64,000 nt of DNA from Cladopsammia gracilis. Taxonomy: Eukaryota > Cnidaria > Anthozoa > Scleractinia > Dendrophylliidae. Made by a program: the position numbers and the translations under genes. The stretch lies in NCBI GenBank assembly GCA_022457155.1, contig JAJGOT010000138.1, positions 1,426,501-1,490,500 on the forward strand, given 5' to 3'. This document shows positions 10,745 through 24,800 of the stretch, in pieces. Under the pieces are notes generated by a model that worked only from the letters and a program-made list of their open reading frames with translations, was not told the DNA's origin and searched no databases. Positions within the stretch are counted from its first letter, which is position 1. The number at the start of each line of letters is the position of its first letter.

Positions 10745-13254
10745 CATAAGTTATGACAAACAAACAATTTATGTTTCCATCTTACAAACATTAAATAAGC
10801 TAATGCAACGAAGTAAAGCAGCTCAAAATAGATGGAGCAGTTATAACGCACGCATTTTGGTTTCCGGTAAATGTCACGATTGACACTGCCTCACCAGCAA
10901 ACAAAGGCAAATTTGATTTCAAGCTAAACTGTAATCCACTTCAATCCCTACAATCCTGCGCTTTCTCCCCAAACTACTACTTTTGTTTTGTACTATAGGA
11001 CCTTTTTATCCAACTAAGTTGTATATTTTGTGCCATTTGGCGATTTAACGTGGAAATAAGCTACGCGACAATTTGCCATTTCGGCCGGACACAGTCATCA
11101 GTATGCATTTACGAAGCGTATTCACGAAGTGCGACGACTAAAACCGAAAATGCCCGAAATATTGACGAACAGGCTCCGTAAATTTTCTACTAAGAGGCAA
11201 CAAAATGTCTCCCAAGTTATGACAAAGAAACAATTTATTTTTCCATCTTACAAACATTAACTAAGAGAATGGAAGGATGTAAAGCAGCTCAAAACCGATT
11301 AAGCCGTTATAACGCGCGCATTTTGGTTTCCGATAAATGTCACGATTGACACTGCCTCTCCAGCAAACAAAGGCAAATTTGATGTCAAGCTAAACTGTAA
11401 TCCACTTTAATCCCCGCAATCCTGCGCTTTATCTCCAAACTGTTACTTTTGTTTTGTACTATAGGATCTTTTTATCCAACTAAGTTGTATATTTTGTGCC
11501 ATTTGGCGATATAACATCGAAATAAACTACGTGAGATTTTGCAATTTCGGCGGAACAGTGTCATCACCATACATTTCCAAAGAGAATTCACAAAGTGCGA
11601 CGGCTAAAACCGAAAATGCCCGAAATATTGACGAACAGGCTCCGTAATTATTCTCCTACGAGGAACGAAAAGTCTCATAAGTTATAACAAACATTTATTT
11701 TTGCATCTTACAAACGTTAACTAAGCAAATGCAGCGAAGTAAAGAAGCTCAAAATAGCTTGAGCCGTTATAACGCACGCATTTTTGTTTTCGATAAATGC
11801 CACGATTGAAACTGCCTCACCAGCAAACAAAGGCAAATTTGACATCAAGCTAAACTGTAATCCACTTCAATCCCTGCAATCCTGCGCTTTATCTCCAAAC
11901 TACTACTTTTGTTTTCTACTATAGGATCTTTTTATCCAACTAAGTTGTATATTTTGTGCCATTTGGCGATATAACTTGAAAGGAAGCTAAGCGACATTTT
12001 GCCATTCGGCGGGATAGTGTCATCAGTATGCATTTACGAAGAGTATTCACTTAAGGCGACAGCTAAAACCGAAAATGCCCGAAATATTGACGAACATGCT
12101 CCGTAATTATCCTCCTACGAGGCAACAAAATGTCTAATAAGTTATCACAAACAAACAATTTATTTTTGCATCTTACAAACGTTAACTAAGCAAATGCAGC
12201 GAAGTAAAGAAGCTCAAAATAGCTTGAGCCGTTATAACGCACGCATTTTGGTTTCCGATAAATGTCACGATTGACACTGCCTCACCAGCAAACAAAGGCA
12301 AATTTGACATCAAGCTAAACTGTAATCCACTTCAATCCCTGCAATCCTGCGCTTTATCTCCAAACTACTACTTTTGTTTTCTACTATAGGATCTTTTTAT
12401 CCAACTAAGTTGTATATTTTGTGCCATTTGGCGATATAACTTGAAAGGAAGCTAAGCGACATTTTGCCATTCGGCGGGATAGTGTCATCAGTATGCATTT
12501 ACGAAGAGTATTCACTTAAGGCGACGGCTAAAACCGAAAATGCCCGAAATATTGACGAACATGCTCCGTAATTATCCTCCTACGAGGCAACAAAATGTCT
12601 AATAAGTTATCACAAACAAACAATTTATTTTTGCATCTTACAAACGTTAACTAAGCAAATGCAGCGAAGTAAAGAAGCTCAAAATAGCTTGAGCCGTTAT
12701 AACGCACGCATTTTGGTTTCCGATAAATGTCACGATTGACACTGCCTCACCAGCAAACAAAGGCAAATTTGATTTCAAGCTAAACTGTAATCCACGTCAA
12801 TCCCTGCAATCCTGCGCTTTCTCTCCAAACTACTACTTTTGTTTTGTACTAGAGGATCTTTTTATCCAACTAAGTTGTATATTTTGTGCCATTTTGCGAT
12901 ATAACGTGGAAATAAACTAAGTGAGATTTTGCCATTTCGGCGGGACAGTGTCATCAGTATGCATTTACGAAGAGTATTCACTTAAGGCGACGGCTAAAAC
13001 CAAAAGTGCCCGAAATATTGACGAACAGGCTCCGTAATTATTCTCCTACGAGGAATCAAATGTCTCATAAGTTATAACAAACAAACATTTATTTTTGCAT
13101 CTTTTTTTACAAACGTTAACTAAGCAAATGCAGCGAAGTAAAGAAGCTCAAAATAGCTTGAGCCGTTATAACGCACGCATTTTGGTTTTCGATAAATGCC
13201 ACGATTGACACTGCCTCACCAGCAAACAAAGGCAAATTTGATATCAAGCTAAAC
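10745..13254. repeat. Divergent left edge of the satellite array
   Basis: Seen: about five to six monomers not part of the 8.5-kb higher-order unit. Two of them (roughly 11,690-12,595) form a close local pair, both with the unusual ATGTCTAATAAG and GAACATGCTCCG variants. The array begins at CATAAGTTATGAC directly after the GGTTAA repeat. Confidence 0.75.
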
Positions 13255-16200
13255 TGTAATCCACTTTAATCCCTGCAATCCTACGCTTTATCTCCAAACT
13301 ACTACTCTTGTTTTGTACTATAGGACCTTTTTATCCAACTAAGTTGTATATTTTGTGCCATTTTGCGATATAACGTGGAAATAAACTAAGTGAGATTTTG
13401 CAATTTCGGCGGGACAGTGTCATCACTATGCATCTCCAAAGAGAATTCACAAAGTGCGACGGCTAAAACCGAAAATGCCCGAAATATTGACGAACAGGCT
13501 CCGTAATTATTCTCCTAGGAGGCAACAAAATGTCTCATAAGTTATGACAAAGAAACAATTTATTTTTCCACCTTACAAACATTAACTAAGAGAATGGAAG
13601 GATGTAAAGCAGCTCAAAATAGATTGAGCCGTTATTACGCACGCATTTTGGTTTCCGATAAATGTCACGATTGACACTGCCTCTCCAGCAAACAAAGGCA
13701 AATTTGATGTCAAGCTAAACTGTAATCCACTTTAATCCCCGCAATCCTGCGCTTTATCTCCAAACTACTACTTTTGTTTTGTACTATAGGATCTTTTCAT
13801 CCAACTAAGTTGTATATTTTGTGCCATTTGGCGAAAAAACGTGGAAATAAACTAAGTGAGATTTTGCAATTTCGGCGGGACAGTGTCATCACTATGCATT
13901 TCCAAAAAGAATTCAACAAAGTGCGACGGCTAAAACCGAAAATGCCCGAAATATTGACGAACAGGCTCCGTAATTATTCTCCTAGGAGGCAACAAAATGT
14001 CTCATAAGCTATGACAAAGAAACAATTTATTTTTCCACCTTACAAACATTAACTAAGAGAATGGAAGGATGTAAAGCAGCTCAAAATAGATTGAGCCGTT
14101 ATAACGCACGCATTTTGGTTTCCGATAAATGTCACGATTGACACTGCCTCTCCAGCAAACAAAGGCAAATTTGATGTCAAGCTAAACTGTAATCCACTTT
14201 AATCCCCGCAATCCTGCGCTTTATCTCATAACTACTACTTTTGTTTTGTACTATAGGATCTTTTTATCCAACTAAGTTGTATATATTCTGCCATTTGGCG
14301 ATATAACGTGAAAATAAGCTAAGCGACATTTTCCCATTTCGGCGGGACAGTGTCATCAGTATGTATTTAAGAAGAGTATTTACGAAGAGTATTCACGAAC
14401 TGTGAAGGCTAAAACCGAAAATGCCCGAAATATTGACGAACAGGCTCCGTAATTATCCTCCCAGGAGGCAACAAATTGTCTCATAAGTTATGACAAACAA
14501 TTTCTTGTTCCAACTTACAAACATTAACTAAGCAAATCCAACGAAGTAAAGCAGCTCAAAATAGATTGAGCCGTTATAACGCGCGCATTTTGGTTTCTGA
14601 TAAATGTCACGATTTACACTACCTCTCCAGCAAACAAAGGCAAATTTGATTTCAAGCTAAACTGTAATCCACTTCAATCCCTGCAATCCTGCGCTTTATC
14701 TCCAAACTACTACTTTTGTTTTATACTATAGGATCTTTTTATCCAACTAAGTTGTATATTTTGTGCCATTTTGCGATATAACGTGGAAATAAACTAAGTG
14801 AGATTTTGCAATTTCGGCGGGACAGTGTCATCACAATGCATTTCCAAAGAGAAAAGAAATGTCTCATGAGTTATGACAAACAAACAATTTATTTTTCCAT
14901 CTTACAAACATTAACTAAGAGAATGGAAGGATGTAAAGCAGCTCAAAATAGGTTGAGCCGTTATAACGCACGCATTTTGGTTTCCGATAAATGTCACGAT
15001 TGCCACTGCCTCTCCAGCAAACAAAGGCAAATTTTATTTTAAGCTAAACTGTAATCCACTTCAATCCCCCATCCTGCGCTTTATCTCCAAACTACTACTT
15101 TTGTTTTGTACTATAGGATATTTTTATCCAACTAAGTTGTATATTTTGTGCCATTTGGCGATATAACGGGGAAGTAAGCTAAGCGACAATTGACCATTTC
15201 GGCGGGACACTGTCATCAGTATGCATTTACTAAGAGTATTCACGAAGTGCGACGACTAAAGCCGAAAATGCCCGAAATATTGACGAACAGGCTCCGTAAA
15301 TTTTCTCTTAGGAGGCAACAAAATGTCTCATCACTTATGACAAAGAAACAATTTATTGTTCCACCTTACAAACATTAACTAAGAGAATGGAAGGATGTAA
15401 CGCAGCTCAAAATAGATTGAGCCGTCATAACGCACACATTTTCGTTTCCGATAAATGTCACGATTGATACTACCTCTCCAGCGAACAAAGGCTAATTTGA
15501 TGTCAAGCTAAACTGTAATCCACTTCAATCCCTGCAATCCTGCGCTTTCTCTCCAAACTACTACTTTTGTTTGTACTATAGGATCTTTTTATCCAACTAA
15601 GTTGTATATTTTGTGCCATTTGGCGATATAACTTGAAAAGAAGCAAAGCGACATTTTACCATTTCGGCGGGACAGTGTCATCAGTATGCATTTTCGAAGA
15701 GTATTCACTTAAGGCGACGGCTAAAACCGAAAATGACCGAAATATTGACAAACAGGCTCCGTAATTATTCTCCTACGAGGCAACAAATGTCTCATAAGTT
15801 ATAACAAACAAACAATTTATTTTTGCATTTTACAAACGTTAACTAAGCAAATGCAGCGAAGTAAAGAAGCTCAAAATAGATTGAGCCGTTATAACGCACG
15901 CATTTTGGTTTCCGATAAATGTCACGATTGACACTGCGTCACCAGCAAACAAAGGCAAGTTTGATTTCAAGCGAAACTGTAATCCACTTCAATCCCTGCA
16001 ATCCTGCGCTTTATCTCCAACTACTACTTTTGTTTTCTACTTTAGGATCTTTTTATCCAACTAAGTGGTATATTTTGTGACATTTGGCGATATAAGGTGG
16101 AAATAAGCTAAGAGACATTTTGCCATTTCGGCGGGACAGTGTCATCAGTATGCATTTACGAAGAGTATTCACTTAAGGCGACGGCTAAAACCGAAAATGC

Positions 16201-19200
16201 CCGAAATATTGAAGAACAGGCTCCGTAATTATTCCCCTAGGAGGCAACAAAATGTCTCCTAAGTTATGACAAACGAACAATTTATTTTTCCATCTTACAA
16301 ACATTAACTAAGCAAATGCAACAAAGTAAAGCAGCTCAAAATAGATTGAGCCGTTATAACGCACACATTTTGGTTTCCGATAAATGTCACGATTGACACT
16401 GCTTCTCCAGCAAACAAAGGCAAATTTGATGTCAAGCTAAACTGTAATCCACTTCAATCCCTGCAATCCTGCGCTTTATCTCCAAACTACTACTTTTGTT
16501 TTGTACTATAGGATCTTTTCATCCAACTAAGTTGTATATTTTGTGCCATTTGACGAAATAACGTGGAAATAAACTAAGTGAGATTTTGCAATTTCGGCGG
16601 GACATTGTCATCACTATGCATTTCCAAAAAGAATTCACAAAGTGCGACGGCTAAAACCGAAAATGCCCGAAATATTGACGAACAGGCTCCGTAATTATTC
16701 TCCTAGGAGACAACAAAATGTCTCATAAGTTATGACAAAGAAACAATTTATATTTCCACCTTACAAACATTAACTAAGAGAATGGAAGGATGTAAAGCAG
16801 CTCAAAATAGGTTGAGCCGTTATAACGCACGCATTTTGGTTTCCGATAAATGTCACGATTGACACTGCCTCTCCAGCAAACAAAGGCAAATTTGATGTCA
16901 AGCTAAACTTTAATCCACTTTAATCCCCGCAATCCTGCGCTTTATCTCCAAACTACTACTTTTGTTTTGTACTATAGGATCTTTTTATCCAACTAAGTTG
17001 TATATTTTGTGCCATTTGGCGATATAACATCGAAATAAACTACGTGAGATTTTGCAATTTCGGCGGGACAGTGTCATCACCATGCATTTCCAAAGAGAAT
17101 TCACAAAGTGCGACGGCCAAAACCGAAAATGCCCGAAATATTGACGAACAGGCTCCGTAATTATTCTCCTACGAGGCAACAAAATGTCTCATAAGTTATG
17201 ACAAACAAACAATTTATTTTTCCATCTTACAAACATTAACTAAGCAAATGGAAGGATGTAAAGCAGCTCAAAACCGATTAAGCCGTTATAACGCGCGCAT
17301 TTTGATTTCCGATAAATGTCACGATTGACACTGCCTCTCCAGCAAACAAAGGCAAAGTTGATGTCAAGCTAAACTGTAATCCACTTTAATCCCCGCAATC
17401 CTGCGCTTTATCTCCAAACTACTACTTTTGTTTTGTACTATAGGATCTTTTTATCCAACTAAGTTGTATATTTTGTGCCATTTTGCGATATAACGTGGAA
17501 ATAAACTAAGTGAGATTTTGCAATTTCAGCGGGACAGTGTCATCACAATGCATTTCCAAAGAGAAAAGAAATGTCTCATGAGTTATGACAAACAAACAAT
17601 TTATTTTTCCATCTTACAAACATTAACTAAGAGAATGGAAGGATGTAAAGCAGCTCAAAATAGGTTGAGCCGTTATAACGCACGCATTTTGGTTTCTGAT
17701 AAATGTCACGATTGCCACTGCCTCTCCAGCAAACAAAGGCAAATTTTATTTTAAGCTAAACTGTAATCCACTTCAATCCCCCATCCTGCGCTTTATCTCC
17801 AAACTACTACTTTTGTTTTGTACTATAGGATATTTTTATCCAACTAAGTTGTATATTTTGTGCCATTTGGCGATATAACGGGGAAATTGACCATTTCGGC
17901 GGGACACTGTCATCAGTATGCATTTACTAAGAGTATTCACGAAGTGCGACGACTAAAGCCGAAAATGCCCGAAATATTGACGAACAGGCTCCGTAAATTT
18001 TCTCTTAGGAGGCAACAAAATGTCTCATCACTTATGACAAAGAAACAATTTATTTTTCCATCTTACAAACATTAACTAAGAGAATGGAAGGATGTAACGC
18101 AGCTCAAAATAGATTGAGCCGTTATAACGCACACATTTTCGTTTCCGATAAATGTCACGATTGACACTACCTCTCCAGCGAACAAAGGCTAATTTGATGT
18201 CAAGCTAAACTGTAATCCACTTCAATCCCTGCAATCCTGCGCTTTCTCTCCAAACTACTACTTTTGTTTTGTACTATAGTATCTTTTTATCCAACTAAGT
18301 TGTATATTTTGTGCCATTTGGCGATATAACTTGAAAAGAAGCAAAGCGACATTTTACCATTTCGGCGGGACAGTGTCATCAGTATGCATTTTCGAAGAGT
18401 ATTCACTTAAGGCGACGGCTAAAACCGAAAATGACCGAAATATTGACAAACAGGCTCCGTAATTATTCTCCTACGAGGCAACAAATGTCTCATAAGTTAT
18501 AACAAACAAACAATTTATTTTTGCATCTTACAAACGTTAACTCAGCAAATGCAGCGAAGTAATGAAGCTCAAAATAGATTGAGCCGTTATAACGCACGCA
18601 TTTTGGTTTCCGATAAATGTCACGATTGACACTGCGTCACCAGCAAACAAAGGTAAGTTTGATTTCAAGCGAAACTGTAATCCACTTCAATCCCTGCAAT
18701 CCTGCGCTTTATCTCCAACTACTACTTTTGTTTTCTACTTTAGGATCTTTTTATCCAACTAAGTGGTATATTTTGTGCCATTTGGCGATATAAGGTGGAA
18801 ATAAGCTAAGCGACATTTTGCCATTTCGGCGGGACAGTGTCATCAGTATGCATTTACGAAGAGTATTCACTTAAGGCGACGGCTAAAACCGAAAATGCCC
18901 GAAATATTGAAGAACAGGCTCCGTAATTATTCTCCTACGAGGCAACAAAATGTCTCATAAGTTATGACAAACAAACAATTTATTTTTCCATCTTACAAAC
19001 ATTAACTAAGCAAATGCAACAAAGTAAAGCAGCTCAAAATAGATTGAGCCGTTATAACGCACGCATTTTGGTATCCGATAAATTGTCACGATTGACACTG
19101 CCTCTCCAGCAAACAAAGGCAAATTTAATTCCAAGCTTAACTGTAATCCACTTCAATCCCTGCAATCCTGCGCTTTATATCCAAACTACTACTTTTGTTT

Positions 19201-21800
19201 TGTACTTTACGATCTTTTAATCCAACTAAGTTGTATATATTGTGCCATTTGACGATATAACGTGGAAATAAGCTAAGCGACATTTTGTCATCAGTATGCA
19301 TTTTCGAACAGTATTCACTTAAGGCGACGGCTAAAACCGAAAATGCCCGAAATATTGACGAACAGGCTCCGTAATTATTCTCCTACGAGGCCACAAAATG
19401 TCTCATAAGTTATGACAAAGAAACAATTTATTTTTCCATCTTACAACCATTAACTAAGAGAATACAAGGATTTAAAGCATTTCAAAATAGATTGAGCCGT
19501 TATGACGCACGCATTTTGGTTTCCGATAAATGTCACGATTGAAATAGCCTCTCCAGCAAACAAAGGCAAATTTGATGTCAAGCTAAACTGTAATCCACTT
19601 CAATCACTGCAATCCTGCGCTTTATCTCCAAACTACTACTTTTGTTTTTTACTATACGATCGTTTTATGCAACTAAGTTGTATATTTTGTGCCATTTTGC
19701 GATATAACGTGGAAATAAAGTAAGTGAGATTTTGCATTTTCGGTGGGACAGTGTCATCACTGTGCATTTCCAAAGAGAATTCACAAAGTGCAACGGCTAA
19801 AACCGAAAATGCCCGAAATATTGACGAACAGGCTCCGTAATTATTCTCCCTGGAGGCAACAAAATGTCTCATAAGTTATGACAAACAAACAATTTCTTTT
19901 TCCATCTTACAAGCGTTAACTAAGCAAATGCAGCGAAGAAAAGCAGCTCAAAATAGATTGAGCCGTTATGACGCACGCATTTTGGTTTCCGATAAATGTC
20001 ACCATTTACATTGCCTCTCCAGCAAACAAAGGGAAATTTGATTTCAAGCTTAACTGTAATCCACTTCAATCCCTGCAATCCTGCGCTTTATCTCCAAACT
20101 ACTACTTTTGTTTTGTACTATAGGATCTTTTAATCCAACTAAGTTGTATATTTTGTGCCATTTGGTGATGTAACGTGGAAATAAGCTAAGCGACAATTTG
20201 CCATTTCAGCATGACAGTGTCATCAGTATGCATTTTCGAACAGTATTCACGAAGTGCGACGAGTAAAACCGAAAATGCCCAAAATATTGAAGAACAGGCA
20301 CCACATTTTCTACCAGGAGGCAACAAAATGTCTTATGAGTTATGACAAAGAAACAAATTATTTTTCCATCTTACAAACACTAACTAAGAGAATGCAGGGA
20401 TTTAAAGCAGCTCAAAATAGATTGAGCCGTTATGACGCACACATTTTCGTTTCCCATAAATGTCACGATTGACACTGCCTCTCCAGCAAACAAAGGGAAA
20501 TTTGATGTCAAGCTAAACTGTAATCCACTTCAATCCCTGCAATCCTGCGCTTTCTCTCCAAACTACTACTTTTGTTTTGTACTATAGGATCTTTTTATCC
20601 AACTAAGTTTTTTTTTGTGCCATTTGGCGATATAACTTGGAAAGAAGCTAAGCGATATTTTGCCATTTCGGCGGGACAGTGTCATCAGTATGCATTTATG
20701 AAGAGTATTCATGAAGTGCGACGACTGAAACCGAAAATGCCCGAAATATTGACGAAGAGGCTCCGTAATTTTATTCCTAGGAGGCAACAAAATGTCTGAT
20801 AAGTTATGGCAAAGAAACAATTTACTTTTCCACCTTACAAACATTAACTAAGAGAATGGAAGGATGTAAAGCAGCTCAAAATAGATTGAGCCGTTATAAC
20901 GCACGCATTTTGGTTTCCGATAAATGTCACGATTGACACTGCCTCTCCAGCAAACAAAGGCAAATTTGATGTCAAGCTAAACTGTAATCCACTTTAATCC
21001 CCGCAATCCTGCGCTTTATCTCCAAACTACTACTTTTGTTTTGTACTATAGGATCTTTTTATCCAACTAAGTTGTATATTTTGTGCCATTTGGCGATATA
21101 ACATCGAAATAAACTACGTGAGATTTTGCAATTTCGGCGGGACAGTGTCATCACCATGCATTTCCAAAGAGAATTCACAAAGTGCGACGGCTAAAACCGA
21201 AAATGCCCGAAATATTGACGAACAGGCTCCGTAATTATTCTCCTAGGAGGCAACAAAATGTCTGATAAGTTATGGCAAAGAAACAATTTACTTTTCCACC
21301 TTACAAACATTAACTAAGAGAATGGAAGGATGTAAAGCAGCTCAAAATAGATTGAGCCGTTATAACGCACGCATTTTGGTTTCCGATAAATGTCACGATT
21401 GACACTGCCTCTCCAGCGAACAAAGGCTAATTTGTGCCATTTGGCGATATAACGGGGAAATAAGCTAAGCGACAATTGACCATTTCGGCGGGACACTGTC
21501 ATCAGTATGCATTTACTAAGAGTATTCACGAAGTGCGACGACTAAAGTCGAATATGCCCAAAAATATTGACGAACAGGCTCCGTAAATTTTCTCCTAGGA
21601 GGCAACAAAATGTCTCATCACTTATGACAAAGAAGCAATTTATTTTTCCATCTTACAAACATTAATTAAGAGAATGGAAGGATGTAACGCAGCTCAAAAT
21701 AGATTGAGCCGTTATAACGCACACATTTTCGTTTCCGATAAATGTCACGATTGACACTGCCTCTCCAGCGAACAAAGGCTAATTTGATGTAAAGCTAAAC
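13255..21800. repeat. Higher-order repeat unit 1 (8,546 bp)
   Basis: Seen: about 18 monomers whose order and private variants recur 8,546 bp downstream. By eye the next copy differs at only a few positions, for example G at 13866 against C at 22412 and C at 14009 against T at 22555. The left edge is placed where the pattern CTACGCTTTATCTCC with TACTACTCTTG first appears. Confidence 0.85.
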
Positions 21801-24800
21801 TGTAATCCACTTCAATCCCTGCAATCCTACGCTTTATCTCCAAACTACTACTCTTGTTTTGTACTATAGGACCTTTTTATGCAACTAAGTTGTATATTTT
21901 GTGCCATTTTGCGATATAACGTGGAAATAAACTAAGTGAGATTTTGCAATTTCGGCGGGACAGTGTCATCACTATGCATCTCCAAAGAGAATTCACAAAG
22001 TGCGACGGCTAAAACCGAAAATGCCCGAAATATTGACGAACAGGCTCCGTAATTATTCTCCTAGGAGGCAACAAAATGTCTCATAAGTTATGACAAAGAA
22101 ACAATTTATTTTTCCACCTTACAAACATTAACTAAGAGAATGGAAGGATGTAAAGCAGCTCAAAATAGATTGAGCCGTTATAACGCACGCATTTTGGTTT
22201 CCGATAAATGTCACGATTGACACTGCCTCTCCAGCAAACAAAGGCAAATTTGATGTCAAGCTAAACTGTAATCCACTTTAATCCCCGCAATCCTGCGCTT
22301 TATCTCCAAACTACTACTTTTGTTTTGTACTATAGGATCTTTTCATCCAACTAAGTTGTATATTTTGTGCCATTTGGCGAAAAAACGTGGAAATAAACTA
22401 AGTGAGATTTTCCAATTTCGGCGGGACAGTGTCATCACTATGCATTTCCAAAAAGAATTCAACAAAGTGCGACGGCTAAAACCGAAAATGCCCGAAATAT
22501 TGACGAACAGGCTCCGTAATTATTCTCCTAGGAGGCAACAAAATGTCTCATAAGTTATGACAAAGAAACAATTTATTTTTCCACCTTACAAACATTAACT
22601 AAGAGAATGGAAGGATGTAAAGCAGCTCAAAATAGATTGAGCCGTTATAACGCACGCATTTTGGTTTCCGATAAATGTCACGATTGACACTGCCTCTCCA
22701 GCAAACAAAGGCAAATTTGATGTCAAGCTAAACTGTAATCCACTTTAATCCCCGCAATCCTGCGCTTTATCTCATAACTACTACTTTTGTTTTGTACTAT
22801 AGGATCTTTTTATCCAACTAAGTTGTATATATTCTGCCATTTGGCGATATAACGTGAAAATAAGCTAAGCGACATTTTCCCATTTCGGCGGGACAGTGTC
22901 ATCAGTATGTATTTAAGAAGAGTATTTACGAAGAGTATTCACGAACTGTGAAGGCTAAAACCGAAAATGCCCGAAATATTGACGAACAGGCTCCGTAATT
23001 ATCCTCCCAGGAGGCAACAAATTGTCTCATAAGTTATGACAAACAATTTCTTGTTCCAACTTACAAACATTAACTAAGCAAATCCAACGAAGTAAAGCAG
23101 CTCAAAATAGATTGAGCCGTTATAACGCGCGCATTTTGGTTTCTGATAAATGTCACGATTTACACTACCTCTCCAGCAAACAAAGGCAAATTTGATTTCA
23201 AGCTAAACTGTAATCCACTTCAATCCCTGCAATCCTGCGCTTTATCTCCAAACTACTACTTTTGTTTTATACTATAGGATCTTTTTATCCAACTAAGTTG
23301 TATATTTTGTGCCATTTTGCGATATAACGTGGAAATAAACTAAGTGAGATTTTGCAATTTCGGCGGGACAGTGTCATCACAATGCATTTCCAAAGAGAAA
23401 AGAAATGTCTCATGAGTTATGACAAACAAACAATTTATTTTTCCATCTTACAAACATTAACTAAGAGAATGGAAGGATGTAAAGCAGCTCAAAATAGGTT
23501 GAGCCGTTATAACGCACGCATTTTGGTTTCCGATAAATGTCACGATTGCCACTGCCTCTCCAGCAAACAAAGGCAAATTTTATTTTAAGCTAAACTGTAA
23601 TCCAGTTCAATCCCCCATCCTGCGCTTTATCTCCAAACTACTACTTTTGTTTTGTACTATAGGATATTTTTATCCAACTAAGTTGTATATTTTGTGCCAT
23701 TTGGCGATATAACGGGGAAGTAAGCTAAGCGACAATTGACCATTTCGGCGGGACACTGTCATCAGTATGCATTTACTAAGAGTATTCACGAAGTGCGACG
23801 ACTAAAGCCGAAAATGCCCGAAATATTGACGAACAGGCTCCGTAAATTTTCTCTTAGGAGGCAACAAAATGTCTCATCACTTATGACAAAGAAACAATTT
23901 ATTGTTCCACCTTACAAACATTAACTAAGAGAATGGAAGGATGTAACGCAGCTCAAAATAGATTGAGCCGTCATAACGCACACATTTTCGTTTCCGATAA
24001 ATGTCACGATTGATACTACCTCTCCAGCGAACAAAGGCTAATTTGATGTCAAGCTAAACTGTAATCCACTTCAATCCCTGCAATCCTGCGCTTTCTCTCC
24101 AAACTACTACTTTTGTTTGTACTATAGGATCTTTTTATCCAACTAAGTTGTATATTTTGTGCCATTTGGCGATATAACTTGAAAAGAAGCAAAGCGACAT
24201 TTTACCATTTCGGCGGGACAGTGTCATCAGTATGCATTTTCGAAGAGTATTCACTTAAGGCGACGGCTAAAACCGAAAATGACCGAAATATTGACAAACA
24301 GGCTCCGTAATTATTCTCCTACGAGGCAACAAATGTCTCATAAGTTATAACAAACAAACAATTTATTTTTGCATTTTACAAACGTTAACTAAGCAAATGC
24401 AGCGAAGTAAAGAAGCTCAAAATAGATTGAGCCGTTATAACGCACGCATTTTGGTTTCCGATAAATGTCACGATTGACACTGCGTCACCAGCAAACAAAG
24501 GCAAGTTTGATTTCAAGCGAAACTGTAATCCACTTCAATCCCTGCAATCCTGCGCTTTATCTCCAACTACTACTTTTGTTTTCTACTTTAGGATCTTTTT
24601 ATCCAACTAAGTGGTATATTTTGTGACATTTGGCGATATAAGGTGGAAATAAGCTAAGAGACATTTTGCCATTTCGGCGGGACAGTGTCATCAGTATGCA
24701 TTTACGAAGAGTATTCACTTAAGGCGACGGCTAAAACCGAAAATGCCCGAAATATTGAAGAACAGGCTCCGTAATTATTCCCCTAGGAGGCAACAAAATG

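Noticed and set aside
13980..13999. AGGAGG followed by an ATG in many satellite monomers, like a bacterial ribosome site
   Set aside because: The surrounding genome is eukaryotic and no conserved coding frame follows.
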